This document shows positions 23,858 through 33,370 of a stretch of 33,505 nucleotides of DNA, in pieces. Within the stretch, counting starts at the first letter, position 1, and every line of letters starts with the position of its first letter. Made by a program: the position numbers and the translations under genes. Origin of the DNA: Parvularculaceae bacterium. Its GTDB lineage: Bacteria; Pseudomonadota; Alphaproteobacteria; Caulobacterales; Parvularculaceae. The notes beneath the pieces are model-generated. The model did not search any database. It was not told the DNA's origin and saw only the letters and a program-made list of their open reading frames with translations. The stretch lies in assembly GCA_028280115.1 (NCBI GenBank), contig JANQMJ010000027.1, positions 1 through 33,505 of the forward strand, read 5' to 3'.

Positions 23858-24673
23858 CTAAATAAACCGCGCGACGACGTCCTTGTAGGAGCGCGAGAGT
23901 TTAAGCTCCTGGCCGCCTTCGAGGATAAGGAAATATTCCCCGTTGGAATGGGGATGAAGTTCCTTGACCTTGCCCACATTGACGATGGCCGAGCGGTGCA
24001 CGCGCTGAAACCGTTCCGGATCGAGCCGGGTTTGCAGCGCCTTCATGGTCTCGCGGATGATATGGGTCTTGCCCGCGGCGTGAATACACATGTAATCGCC
24101 CGCGGCGTCGATCCATTCGATTTCATCGGCCGCCAGCACGACGACCTTGGAGCCGTCCTTGAACGACAATCGCTCCGTATAGCGCTGTTTTTCCGACCAG
24201 GCGGGATCGTTGATCAATTCCTTGATGCGGTCGCGCTCGTCGTCGGACAGCGAGGCGAGGAGTTCGACAAGCTGGCTTTCCCGGCTCACGGCCGCCTTCG
24301 ACTTCAGCGCTTCGCGGGCGCGGTGAATGGCGTCTTTGAGACGCTCTTCCTCGACCGGCTTGACGATATAGTCGAGCGCATTGGCTTCGAACGCGTCGAT
24401 GGCGAATTTGTCGTAAGCTGTGACGAACACGAACAAGGGCGCCGGATTGCCGATCATGGCGCGCACCACGCCGAAGCCGTCAAGGCCCGGCATCTGAATG
24501 TCGAGGAACACCAGATCAGGGTTCTTCGCCTTGATCTCCTTGACCGCCTCGCGGCCGTTGGCGCATTCCGCGACGATTTCGATTTCGGCAAACGCCGCCA
24601 GGCGATGGCGCAGCCCGCGCAGCGCCAGCGGTTCGTCGTCGACCAGGATCACGCGGATTTTGTCGTCGCTCAT
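23858..24673 (-). CDS. LytTR-type response regulator
   Basis: A 271-residue regulator with an N-terminal receiver domain (phosphoacceptor D58 in LVFLDIQMPGLDG; VKP at the switch lysine) and a C-terminal LytTR DNA-binding domain (about 160-270) with the characteristic WIDAAGDYMCIHA, then FQRVHRSAIVNVGKVKEL and LKLSRSYKDVV. The start is ATG 24673, where the family starts, not the longer frame to 24742. It begins 4 bp after the histidine kinase stop codon. Target genes are not evident. Confidence 0.94.
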   Translation of the reverse strand: MSDDKIRVILVDDEPLALRGLRHRLAAFAEIEIVAECANGREAVKEIKAKNPDLVFLDIQMPGLDGFGVVRAMIGNPAPLFVFVTAYDKFAIDAFEANALDYIVKPVEEERLKDAIHRAREALKSKAAVSRESQLVELLASLSDDERDRIKELINDPAWSEKQRYTERLSFKDGSKVVVLAADEIEWIDAAGDYMCIHAAGKTHIIRETMKALQTRLDPERFQRVHRSAIVNVGKVKELHPHSNGEYFLILEGGQELKLSRSYKDVVARFI

Positions 24674-24677
24674 GGTT

Positions 24678-25853
24678 CTAGCCCCGTGTTTCGAACGGAA
24701 TTTTGATGCGCACGCAAAGACCTGCCGGCTTGACGCGCTCAAGCTCGAATTGGCACTTGTCCTGATAGAGATAGGAAAGCCGGTCGCGCATGTTGACCAG
24801 TCCGACGCCAGTCCGGGCGTTGCGGATCAGTTCGGCGGGCTCGTCCGGCGCGTCGGGCCCGTTATCGCAGACCTCCATGCAGAGCATGCGGCCCTCGCGT
24901 TTGGCCCTGATCGAAATCTCGCCGCCCGCGACCATTTTGGCGATGGCGTATTTGATAGCGTTTTCGATCGCCGGCTGAAGCAGGAGCGACGGCACATAGG
25001 CGTCCAGGGCGTCTTCATCGATGTCGAAATCGACCTTCAGGCGTTCGTCGAAGCGGGTTTCCTCGATTTCAAGATAAAGCTTGAGCGCGCGCACTTCTTC
25101 GGCGAGCGAGGTCTTCTGCAAGGGATCGCTGTCCAGGGAATAGCGCAGGAAGGCTGACAGTTTCGATATCATCTCATTGGCCTGCTTGCCCTCCTGTTCG
25201 AGCACCAGCGTCGAGATGGCGTTGAGCGTATTGAACAAAAAGTGCGGGTTGAGCTGATAGCGCAGCATTTTGAGCTGCGCCTGATCGGCCAGCCGCGCCG
25301 CCAGCACCGCGCGTTCGGTTTCGTTGCGCAGGTTGAGATAATAGTTGATGCCGAAATAAAACCCGGCCCAGGACCCCAGGAGGAAGAGGTTTGCCGGCAT
25401 GCTGGGCAGCAAGAGCAAGAGATAATTGATCGTATCGAGATTATCGCCCTCAAGGTTCATCCATTCATTGCCGATGAGCAGGCCAAACGTTTGCGCCTTC
25501 ATCGCCGACATGGAGACCGCCATGATGATCGTCGACGCCAGGACAATGGTCAGCAGCCAGACCGGCGCCTGCCGGCGGGCGAAGCGATAAATCGGTCGCG
25601 CCAGAATGCTGGTGGTCAAAAAGCCGATCAGCGAGGACGCCGCCGAATAGAGCAGAGCGGCGGGCGTGCGCCCGGCGACGAAGGTCGACACGCTCAAAAT
25701 GTGCAGGATGAAAAAGCCGAGCCAGCCCGCAGTCTGCAACATCCAGAACATCCGGGTCTTGTCGGCGAACAGCCAGTTCATCCAGCGACTGGAAATCCCG
25801 GACGCTGCGATAAACGGCCCGGGGCGCCGGTCGGTCACATTTGCTGTCGTCAT
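24678..25853 (-). CDS. LytS/AlgZ-type sensor histidine kinase
   Basis: A 391-residue membrane histidine kinase of the His_kinase (PF06580) class. Four or so membrane helices occupy about 35-175 with no large periplasmic domain, so the stimulus may be sensed in the membrane. The H-box is LRYQLNPHFLFNTLN with H204, followed by the N-box IENAIKY (about 296-302) and the G-box GVGLVNMRDRL. ATG at 25853 is preferred (GAGAA upstream); ATG at 25877 and longer frames are less supported. It is coupled with the LytTR regulator downstream and lies 125 bp after putA on the same strand. Confidence 0.92.
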   Translation of the reverse strand: MTTANVTDRRPGPFIAASGISSRWMNWLFADKTRMFWMLQTAGWLGFFILHILSVSTFVAGRTPAALLYSAASSLIGFLTTSILARPIYRFARRQAPVWLLTIVLASTIIMAVSMSAMKAQTFGLLIGNEWMNLEGDNLDTINYLLLLLPSMPANLFLLGSWAGFYFGINYYLNLRNETERAVLAARLADQAQLKMLRYQLNPHFLFNTLNAISTLVLEQEGKQANEMISKLSAFLRYSLDSDPLQKTSLAEEVRALKLYLEIEETRFDERLKVDFDIDEDALDAYVPSLLLQPAIENAIKYAIAKMVAGGEISIRAKREGRMLCMEVCDNGPDAPDEPAELIRNARTGVGLVNMRDRLSYLYQDKCQFELERVKPAGLCVRIKIPFETRG

Positions 25854-25978
25854 AGAAACGCGTTCTCTATCGGTCATCGAAACAACGCCGATGTCAGCGC
25901 CAAGGCAAGCCATGCTGCGGCGAACGGCCCCTCCGCCGCGATAAGCGCCTGAAATCCGCCAATTTGAGAATCCTAGCC

Positions 25979-28900
25979 CTAATCGCTGAGCGACAAAAGC
26001 CTGACATCGCCGCCGGCCGCTGTGGTGTTGATGGTTAACGTGCGCTCGGCGGCGAAACGCCAGGGCGCATCGAGGCTGGAAAGGAGCGGGATGATCGGCC
26101 CGGCGCGCTGGGCCAAAATTTCGGCCAGCCGGCGCCGCCCGGCGTCGGCCCCGTCGAATGCGACCGCGCGCACCCGGTCGTCGAGCAGCAAGGATGCGGG
26201 AACGCTGTCGGTCAGCGGCGAAACCAGATCGGCCGGCGCGCCGGCCGCGGTGAGCGCCTGGGCCAGTTCGGCGGCGTGGGCGTCGCTGCAAAACACCGCG
26301 GAGCCGGCGGCTAGCGCAAGCGCGATCTGACGATTGTTACTGTCCTCATCGCCGCCGCCGAGACAGATGACGACGCCCCGGCCGCGCAGGCGCAGCGTGT
26401 TCGATTCTCCGGTGGGGCCGGGCATGGTCGCGGTTGCGCCGAAGTCGTTACGGCAAAACGCCAGGGCGGATTTTAAAATATCGACCGCGGGACCGGACGC
26501 GGCGGCGACGGCGTCTTCCAGCATCTCGTCGCGGTCGGCCGCCTTGCGGCTCCAGATTTCAAACGCTCCATAGGCGCGCGCGACGGCGTCGCCCATGTCC
26601 GGCGCGTGCCGGCCGTCTGCAATGGCGACGTCGCCGTCGCCTGTCGACGCCGGGCGCTTTTGCATCGATTGCACATAATGGGGCCCGCCGGCTTTCGGTC
26701 CGGTGCCGGAAAGTCCTTCGCCGCCGAACGGCTGGACGCCGACCACCGCGCCGATCTGATTGCGGTTGACATAGATGTTGCCGATGCGCGCGCGCCGGGC
26801 GATGGCGTCCATGGTTTCGTCGATCCGCGTGTGCACGCCCATGGTGAGCCCGTAGCCGAGGGCGTTGATGTCGTCGACCAGCGGTTTGAGGTCTTTTGCC
26901 TGGAACCGGACGACATGCAGCACCGGCCCGAAAATTTCCTGTTTCAGATCCGACAGCTTGGTCACTTCAAACGCGACCGGCCGGATAAACGTTCCCTCGG
27001 CGTCGGTTTCGGCCTCGGGCGCGCGGCCGATCAGGCGCGCCTGGGTTCCAAGACGCGCAATATGGCGCGCGATGTTTTCGCGGGCTTCCTCATCGATCAC
27101 CGGTCCTACGTCGGTCGATCGTTTCGACGGATCGCCGACGACCAGTTCCGCCATGGCCCCGGCGAGCATGTCGCAGAACCGGTCGGCGACGTCTTCTTGA
27201 ATGCACACCACCCGGCAGGCGGAACAGCGCTGGCCGGCGCTTTGGAAAGCTGAGGCGATCGCGTCGCTCACCGCCTGTTCGAGCAGCGCCGTCGAGTCGA
27301 TGATCATGGCGTTGATGCCGCCGGTTTCGGCGATCAGTCCGGCGTCATGCTTGCCGCTATTGGTCAGGCTGCGGCGGATCGTTTGGGCGACCTCGGTGGA
27401 GCCGGTGAAAACGACGCCGTTAACGGCGGGATGCGCTGTGACCGGGCCGCCGACCGTCGGGCCGTCGCCGGGCAGATAATGCAGGGCGCCCGCCGGCACG
27501 CCGGCTTCGTGCAATGCCCGAACCGTTTCGAAGGCGATCAGCGGGGTCTGTTCGGCCGGCTTTGCGAGCACGCAATTGCCCGCGGCGAGGGCGGCGCTGA
27601 CCTGGCCGACAAAGATCGCCAGGGGAAAGTTCCAAGGGGATATGCAGGCGACGACCCCGAGCGGCTCGCTGGAGAGCTTTTCCGCTTCGTTGGCGTAATA
27701 GCGCAAAAAGTCCGCCGCCTCGCGCAGTTCCGCAATGGCGTCGGGCCAGGTCTTGCCCGCCTCGAACACGGCGAGCGCCATGAAGTGCTCGCCGCGCCGT
27801 TCCAAAAGGTCGGCGGCGCGGCGCAAAATGGCGGCGCGTTCTTGCGGCGCAGTCGCCGCCCATTGGGGCGCGAACGCGGCGGCGCGCGCGCCGGCGTCTT
27901 CGACGTCTTTTGCGCTGGCCGGCGCGACCGTGCCGATTTCGTCTTCGCCATTGGCCGGGTTGGTCACGGGAAGCGACGGGCCGTCGCGCAATGTTCCGTC
28001 GACGATCGGCCGCGCGGCGATGGGCGCCAGACGCTCGCGCGCGGCGGGCGACATCGTCGCCGCGGTCGGCGGGTGGGTGACGTCATATCCTTTGGCCGCC
28101 TGCCGGTCGTCGCCGAGATGATCGCGCGGCGCGGGAATGTTCGGATTGGCGTAGTTTTCCAGCGCCGCGACTTCCTCGATGGGATCGGCGACGACATCGT
28201 CGACGGAAAATTCCGGGTCGATCAGCTGGTTGACGAAGGACGAGTTGGCGCCGTTTTCGAGCAGCCGGCGCACGAGATAGGGCAACAGTTCCTTGTGCCC
28301 GCCGACCGGCGCGTAAATCCGCGAACGCGCGCCATGGTCGATCAGCCGGTCGTGGAGCGCTTCGCCCATGCCGTGCAGGCGCTGCAATTCGTACTCCTTG
28401 CAGTCCCCCGCCATTTCCATGACGGTCGTCGCCGTCAGGGCGTTATGCGTGGCGAATTGCGGATAGAAGACATCGGCGTTGTCGAACAGCTTGCGGGCGC
28501 AGGCGAGATAGCTGACATCGGTCAGCACTTTACGCGTGAATACCGGATAGCTTTCCAGCCCCATCACATGGGCGCGCTTGATCTCGGCGTCCCAATAGGC
28601 GCCTTTGACGAGGCGCACCGTGATGCGCCGGCCGGCGTTGCGGGAAAGCGCGGCGAGCCAGTCGATGATAAACGGCGCGCGCCGCAGATAGGACTGCACG
28701 ACAACGCCGAAACCGCGCCAGTCGTCCAGGGCGGGATCGCGCATCAGGCCCTCGATAAGGTCGAGGAAAAGATCGATGCGGTCGGCTTCTTCCGCATCGA
28801 CGTTGAAACCCATATTGGCGGCCTTGGCCTGGATCGCCAGGCCGCGGGTTCGCTCGCCGAGTTCCTTGAGCACGCGCTTGCGCTTGCCGTATTCATAACG

Positions 28901-29665
28901 CGGATGCAGCGCCGACAGTTTGACGGAGACGCCGGGATTGTCTTCGGCGGCATCGCTTGTCGCGTATTCGGCGATGGCGTCGATGGCGGCGGCGTAATCG
29001 CCCAGATATTTTTGCGCGTCGCTTTCCGTATGCGCCGCTTCGCCGAGCATGTCGTAGGAAAAAAGATACCCCTTCGCGGCGTATTTCTTGGCCCGCTTCA
29101 GGGCCTCGTCGATGGTCTCGCCGAGCACGAAATATTCGCCCATGACGCGCATCGCCTGGGCGACGCCGGCGCGGATCACCGGCTCGCCGAGACGGTCGAG
29201 CGCCGCCTTGGTTGCGGCGACCATGCGCCCGAGCGAATCCCTGGGCTCGACCTCGTCGAGCCAGGCCGCGGTCATCATCAGCGCGCGGGTTGAGAAATTG
29301 ACCAGCGGGAAGGGGCTCTTGCCCTTATGTACGGCCCAGTCGCCGTCCGCGATCTTGTCTTCGATCAGCGCGTTCGCGGTCGTCGCGTCGGGGGTCCGCA
29401 ACAGGGCTTCGGCGAGCCGCATCAAGGTCACCCCCTCGGCGTTCGACAAACCGTATTCCTGCAGGAACTTGTCGATCATGCCCGAGCGCGCCGCCTGGGA
29501 TCGGGCGGTGCGCACGAAGTCGGCGGCGTCGGCTTGCGCCTTGCGGCGGACTTGCGGATCGAGGCCGGCCATATCGAGCAGGCGCGGCGCAAGCGTTTGC
29601 TCGTCCGCAAGATAGTGATCGCGAATGGTCTGGCGCATGTTCTGGAGCGAATTGATGTAAGTCAT
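25979..29665 (-). CDS. putA: Bifunctional proline dehydrogenase / L-glutamate gamma-semialdehyde dehydrogenase
   Basis: A 1228-residue PutA that oxidises proline to glutamate in two channelled steps. The FAD proline dehydrogenase domain covers about 60-490, with VRLVKGAYWDAEIKRA and the terminal GANSSFVNQL. The aldehyde dehydrogenase domain covers about 550-1010, with E780 and catalytic C814 in SAGQRCSACRV. A C-terminal ALDH-like domain (about 1020-1228) marks the longer type B form. It lacks the N-terminal ribbon-helix-helix DNA-binding domain of E. coli PutA, so it cannot repress its own gene. ATG at 29665 is chosen; in-frame upstream sequence is not conserved-looking. Confidence 0.97.
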   Translation of the reverse strand: MTYINSLQNMRQTIRDHYLADEQTLAPRLLDMAGLDPQVRRKAQADAADFVRTARSQAARSGMIDKFLQEYGLSNAEGVTLMRLAEALLRTPDATTANALIEDKIADGDWAVHKGKSPFPLVNFSTRALMMTAAWLDEVEPRDSLGRMVAATKAALDRLGEPVIRAGVAQAMRVMGEYFVLGETIDEALKRAKKYAAKGYLFSYDMLGEAAHTESDAQKYLGDYAAAIDAIAEYATSDAAEDNPGVSVKLSALHPRYEYGKRKRVLKELGERTRGLAIQAKAANMGFNVDAEEADRIDLFLDLIEGLMRDPALDDWRGFGVVVQSYLRRAPFIIDWLAALSRNAGRRITVRLVKGAYWDAEIKRAHVMGLESYPVFTRKVLTDVSYLACARKLFDNADVFYPQFATHNALTATTVMEMAGDCKEYELQRLHGMGEALHDRLIDHGARSRIYAPVGGHKELLPYLVRRLLENGANSSFVNQLIDPEFSVDDVVADPIEEVAALENYANPNIPAPRDHLGDDRQAAKGYDVTHPPTAATMSPAARERLAPIAARPIVDGTLRDGPSLPVTNPANGEDEIGTVAPASAKDVEDAGARAAAFAPQWAATAPQERAAILRRAADLLERRGEHFMALAVFEAGKTWPDAIAELREAADFLRYYANEAEKLSSEPLGVVACISPWNFPLAIFVGQVSAALAAGNCVLAKPAEQTPLIAFETVRALHEAGVPAGALHYLPGDGPTVGGPVTAHPAVNGVVFTGSTEVAQTIRRSLTNSGKHDAGLIAETGGINAMIIDSTALLEQAVSDAIASAFQSAGQRCSACRVVCIQEDVADRFCDMLAGAMAELVVGDPSKRSTDVGPVIDEEARENIARHIARLGTQARLIGRAPEAETDAEGTFIRPVAFEVTKLSDLKQEIFGPVLHVVRFQAKDLKPLVDDINALGYGLTMGVHTRIDETMDAIARRARIGNIYVNRNQIGAVVGVQPFGGEGLSGTGPKAGGPHYVQSMQKRPASTGDGDVAIADGRHAPDMGDAVARAYGAFEIWSRKAADRDEMLEDAVAAASGPAVDILKSALAFCRNDFGATATMPGPTGESNTLRLRGRGVVICLGGGDEDSNNRQIALALAAGSAVFCSDAHAAELAQALTAAGAPADLVSPLTDSVPASLLLDDRVRAVAFDGADAGRRRLAEILAQRAGPIIPLLSSLDAPWRFAAERTLTINTTAAGGDVRLLSLSD

Positions 29666-29713
29666 AAACGACCTGATAGCGCGTCGCCCCGCGCCTGTCA
29701 TTGACAAGATCGA

Positions 29714-29746
29714 CCGTTCAAAACGAGCGCTCGAACCAACCGTTCA
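29714..29746. promoter_or_regulatory. Palindrome and direct repeats between putA and thiolase
   Basis: CGAGCGCTCG (29724-29733) is a perfect 10-bp palindrome flanked by two copies of CCGTTCA (29714-29720 and 29740-29746). It lies in the 201-bp divergent promoter region of putA and the thiolase gene and is a possible operator. No known regulator motif was matched. Confidence 0.4.
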
Positions 29747-29866
29747 GGGGCCTTTCCTGCTATCTGCATCGCGCCATTGCGCGAGCATCCGCCTGCGCCT
29801 ACCTTGGCGCCATGCGCGCCGCGCGGCGCCGTTCCCGCGCGCCATAGCCGAAAGGATGCTCCCCTC

Positions 29867-31075
29867 ATGACCGAAGCTTATGTATACGATGCTGTTCGAA
29901 CCCCGCGCGGCAAAGGCAAGGCCGACGGTTCGCTGCACGAGATCTCGCCCATCGCGCTGGCGACCCAGGTGCTGGAAGGCGTGCGCGACCGCAACGAAAT
30001 GGATGCGGGACTGGTCGACGATGTCGCTTTCGGCTGCGTCTCGCCGGTGGGCGAGCAGGGCGCGGTCATCACCCGGACGGCGGTGATCAACGCCGGCTAT
30101 CCGGACACCACGCCGGGCATTCAGGTCAACCGCTTTTGCGCCTCCGGCCTTGAAGCGATCAACATCGCCGCGGCCAAGGTCAAGGCCGGCGAAGCGGACC
30201 TGACCATCGGCGGCGGCGTCGAGTCGATGAGCCGGGTGCCCATGGGATCGGACGGCGGCGCCTGGCCCACCGATCCGGCGGCCGCGTTCAAGAGCTATTT
30301 CGTTCCCCAAGGGGTCTCGGCCGATCTGATCGCCACCAAATACGGCATCACCCGCGACGACGTCGACGCTTATGCGGTCGAAAGCCAGAAACGCGCGGCC
30401 AGGTCCTGGGAGGAAAAACGCTTCGCCAAGTCGATCCTGCCGGTCAAGGATGTGATCGGCGAAACCGTGCTCGATCGCGACGAAACCATCCGCGCGGATA
30501 CGGACATGCAGTCCCTCGGCGCGCTCAAGCCGTCTTTCGCGATGTTTGGCGAAAATTTCGGTTTCGATGCGGTGGCGCTGCAAAAATATCCTGAATTCGA
30601 AAAGATCAATCACGTCCATCACGCGGGCAATTCGTCGGGCATCGTCGACGGCGCGGCGGCGGTGTTGATCGGCAATGAGGAAGTCGGCGAGAAAATCGGG
30701 CTCAAGCCGCGCGCGCGCATTCGCGCCATGGCGTCGATCGGCTCGGAGCCGACCATCATGCTGACCGGCCCGGAATTCGCCGCCAAGAAAGCCCTGGACC
30801 GCGCGGGCATGGAGAAGAAGGACATCGACCTTTGGGAGCTTAACGAGGCGTTCGCGTCGGTGGTCCTGCGCTTCATGCAGGCGCTCGACATCGATCACGA
30901 CGAACTGAACGTCAATGGCGGCGCTATCGCCATGGGCCATCCCCTGGGCGCCACCGGCGCGATGATCTTCGGCACGGTGGTCGACGAGCTTGAGCGCTCG
31001 GGCAAGGAGACCGCGCTCGTCACGCTTTGCATCGGCGCCGGCATGGGCACGGCGGCGATTATCGAACGGGTTTAA
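29867..31075 (+). CDS. Acetyl-CoA C-acyltransferase (thiolase)
   Basis: A 402-residue thiolase. Active-site residues are nucleophile C91 ([12 protein letters not shown]), H358 in [10 protein letters not shown] and C388 in LCIGAGMG. It performs the last, CoA-dependent cleavage of beta-oxidation, or the reverse condensation. The 28-bp gap to the FadJ-like gene suggests one operon and a degradative role (FadA/FadI type). ATG at 29867 with AAAGGA upstream is chosen over the longer frame from 29777. Whether it prefers short or long chains cannot be read from sequence. Confidence 0.94.
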   Translation: MTEAYVYDAVRTPRGKGKADGSLHEISPIALATQVLEGVRDRNEMDAGLVDDVAFGCVSPVGEQGAVITRTAVINAGYPDTTPGIQVNRFCASGLEAINIAAAKVKAGEADLTIGGGVESMSRVPMGSDGGAWPTDPAAAFKSYFVPQGVSADLIATKYGITRDDVDAYAVESQKRAARSWEEKRFAKSILPVKDVIGETVLDRDETIRADTDMQSLGALKPSFAMFGENFGFDAVALQKYPEFEKINHVHHAGNSSGIVDGAAAVLIGNEEVGEKIGLKPRARIRAMASIGSEPTIMLTGPEFAAKKALDRAGMEKKDIDLWELNEAFASVVLRFMQALDIDHDELNVNGGAIAMGHPLGATGAMIFGTVVDELERSGKETALVTLCIGAGMGTAAIIERV

Positions 31076-31102
31076 TTGTTCACATCATTCGGGACGCAAA
31101 AA

Positions 31103-33307
31103 ATGTCTTACAAAACCATCAACGTGGAAATCGACAGCGACGGCATCGCGCTGGTGACCATCGACCTGCCGGGCAAGTCGATGAATGTCTGGGATGGAGA
31201 TCTGATCGCCGATTTCAGCCAGTGGGTCGATGACTTTGTCGGCGACGACAACGTTAAAGGCGCGGTCATCACGTCGGGCAAGCCGTCGGGCTTTCTCGCC
31301 GGCGCGGACCTGCACATGTTCGTTGCTGACGACCAGAGCGCGTCGGCGTCGACAAAGGAGCAGTTCGACACCGTCTTTGCGCTCAACCGCATGCTGCGCA
31401 AGCTCGAAACCGGCGGCCATAAGGCCAAGCCGCTGCAGAAAGGCGAAGCCTTCGCCAAGCCGGTCGCGGCGGCCCTGAACGGTCTGGCGCTCGGCGGCGG
31501 GCTGGAACTGGCGCTCGCCTGTCACTATCGCATCGCCGCGGCGGACAATCCCAAACTCAAGCTCGGCTCGCCCGAAGTCCAGGTCGGCCTGCTTCCCGGC
31601 GCCGGCGGGACCCAGCGTCTCCCGCGCCTGGCGGGACTGCAAAATGCGGCGATCCTGACGACCCAGGGCCGGCCGATTGATGCAAGCAAGGCCAAGGACC
31701 AGGGGATCATCCATGAGCTCGCGCCGTCCGATCAAGTCGTCGCCAAGGCCAAGGAATGGGTCAAGGCCAATCCCAAGGCGGTCCAGCCCTGGGACAAGAA
31801 GGGGTTCAAGTTTCCCGGCGGCGGCGGGGCGATGGACCCGCGCTCGGTGCAGTTCTTCATCGCCGCCAACGCCATGGCGCAGCGCGAGACCAACCACAAC
31901 TATCCCGCCGTGCAGTATATTCTGTCCTGCCTTTATGAAGGCTCGATCGTCTCCTTCGACACGGCGATCCGGATTGAGTCGAAATATTTCTTGAAGCTCC
32001 TGCAGAGCGCGCAGACCCGCAACATGATCCGCACTCTGTTCGTCAATAAGCAGGCGGCGGAAAAGGGCGAGCATCGTCCCAAAGACGTTCCGCCCACGGA
32101 GCTTAAAAAGATCGGCGTTTTGGGCGCGGGCATGATGGGCGCCGGCATCGCCTATGTCACCGCGAAAAACGGCATGGAAGTCGTTCTGCTCGACCGCGAA
32201 CTGGAATACGCCGAAAAAGGCAAGGGCTATTCGCAAAAGCTGGTGGAAAAGGGCGTTTCCCGCGGCAAGGTCACCAAGGAAAAGGGCGAGGCGCTGCTCG
32301 CCCGCATCACGCCGACGGCGGACTATGACGACCTTAAAGACGTCGACCTGATCGTCGAGGCGGTGTTCGAAGACCCGGAAATCAAGGCCGACGTCATCAA
32401 GAGGACCGAGGCGGTGATCGGCGCGGAAACGATTTTCGCCTCCAACACGTCGACCCTGCCGATTACCGGGCTGGCGAAACATTCCGAACGCCCGGACCAG
32501 TTCATCGGCATTCACTTCTTCTCGCCGGTGGACAAGATGCCCCTGGTCGAGATCATCCCCGGCGAGCAGTCCGGCGACCGCGCCCTGGCGACGGCGCTCG
32601 ATTACGCCGGCAAGCTCAAAAAGACGCCGATTGTCGTCAAGGATGCCCGCGGCTTTTACACCAACCGCGTCGTGCCGCCTTATCTCAACGAAGCCATGCG
32701 CATGGTTGCGGAAGGCGTCTCGCCGGCGCTGGTGGAAAACGCCGCCAAGGCGCTCGGCATGCCGATCGGCCCCTTGGCGCTGACCGATGAAACCTCGCAG
32801 GAACTCGGCCTCAGCATCGTGCGCGCGGAGGAAAAGGAAACCGGCGTCGACAAGTCCGCCGATCCCGCCTACGGCCTGCTGGTCAAATTCGTCGAACAAC
32901 TCGGCCGCAAGGGGCGCAAGTCCGGCGGCGGGTTTTACGAATATCCCGAGGGCGGCAAGAAGTTCCTGTGGCCGGGCATGGCGGAACATTTTCCGCCGGC
33001 GGACGAACAGCCCTCGCTCGAAGAAGCCAAGGACCGGCTGTTATACGCCCAGCTTATTCCCGCCGCGCAATGCTATGTCGACGGCATCGTGCACGATCCG
33101 GAATCGGCCGATCTGGGCGCGATTTTCGGCTGGGGCTTTGCGCCCTGGACCGGCGGCCCGATGAGCTATATCGACACGGTCGGGGCGGACGCCTTCGTGC
33201 GCCGGGCCGATAGCCTGGCCGAGAAATTCGGCTCGCGCTTTAACCCGCCGGACATGTTCCGCGACATGGCCAAGTCGGGCGACAAACTCTACGGCAAGGC
33301 GGCGTAG
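31103..33307 (+). CDS. Enoyl-CoA hydratase / 3-hydroxyacyl-CoA dehydrogenase (FadJ/FadB type)
   Basis: A 734-residue bifunctional beta-oxidation enzyme. The hydratase domain (1-190) has GGGLELALAC with E135 and SPEVQVGLLPGAGG with E158, the two catalytic glutamates. The dehydrogenase Rossmann fold starts near 336 with GAGMMG at 341-346, and the catalytic His is H471 in GIHFFSPVDKMP. The C-terminal dehydrogenase domain runs to the end. The gene follows the thiolase by 28 bp; ATG at 31103 with GGGACGC upstream is favoured over a TTG at 31076 next to the thiolase stop. Confidence 0.95.
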   Translation: MSYKTINVEIDSDGIALVTIDLPGKSMNVWDGDLIADFSQWVDDFVGDDNVKGAVITSGKPSGFLAGADLHMFVADDQSASASTKEQFDTVFALNRMLRKLETGGHKAKPLQKGEAFAKPVAAALNGLALGGGLELALACHYRIAAADNPKLKLGSPEVQVGLLPGAGGTQRLPRLAGLQNAAILTTQGRPIDASKAKDQGIIHELAPSDQVVAKAKEWVKANPKAVQPWDKKGFKFPGGGGAMDPRSVQFFIAANAMAQRETNHNYPAVQYILSCLYEGSIVSFDTAIRIESKYFLKLLQSAQTRNMIRTLFVNKQAAEKGEHRPKDVPPTELKKIGVLGAGMMGAGIAYVTAKNGMEVVLLDRELEYAEKGKGYSQKLVEKGVSRGKVTKEKGEALLARITPTADYDDLKDVDLIVEAVFEDPEIKADVIKRTEAVIGAETIFASNTSTLPITGLAKHSERPDQFIGIHFFSPVDKMPLVEIIPGEQSGDRALATALDYAGKLKKTPIVVKDARGFYTNRVVPPYLNEAMRMVAEGVSPALVENAAKALGMPIGPLALTDETSQELGLSIVRAEEKETGVDKSADPAYGLLVKFVEQLGRKGRKSGGGFYEYPEGGKKFLWPGMAEHFPPADEQPSLEEAKDRLLYAQLIPAAQCYVDGIVHDPESADLGAIFGWGFAPWTGGPMSYIDTVGADAFVRRADSLAEKFGSRFNPPDMFRDMAKSGDKLYGKAA

Positions 33308-33352
33308 GCCCCGGTCGGCCGTCATTTGGGTGCTTTCGAGCAAGCGCCTTCT

Positions 33353-33370
33353 TCCCCCGTTTACGGGGGA
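33353..33370 (+). terminator. Hairpin downstream of fadJ-like gene
   Basis: TCCCCCG-TTTA-CGGGGGA forms a 7-bp perfect stem 46 bp after the stop codon. No T run follows, so it is a weak terminator or a dispersed repeat. Confidence 0.4.

Noticed and set aside
27347..29293. 648-residue plus-strand open frame inside putA
   Set aside because: Antisense to the proline dehydrogenase and aldehyde dehydrogenase domains; no recognisable domain of its own.
31085..32989. 634-residue minus-strand open frame
   Set aside because: Antisense to the FadJ-type gene, whose catalytic residues are all in place.
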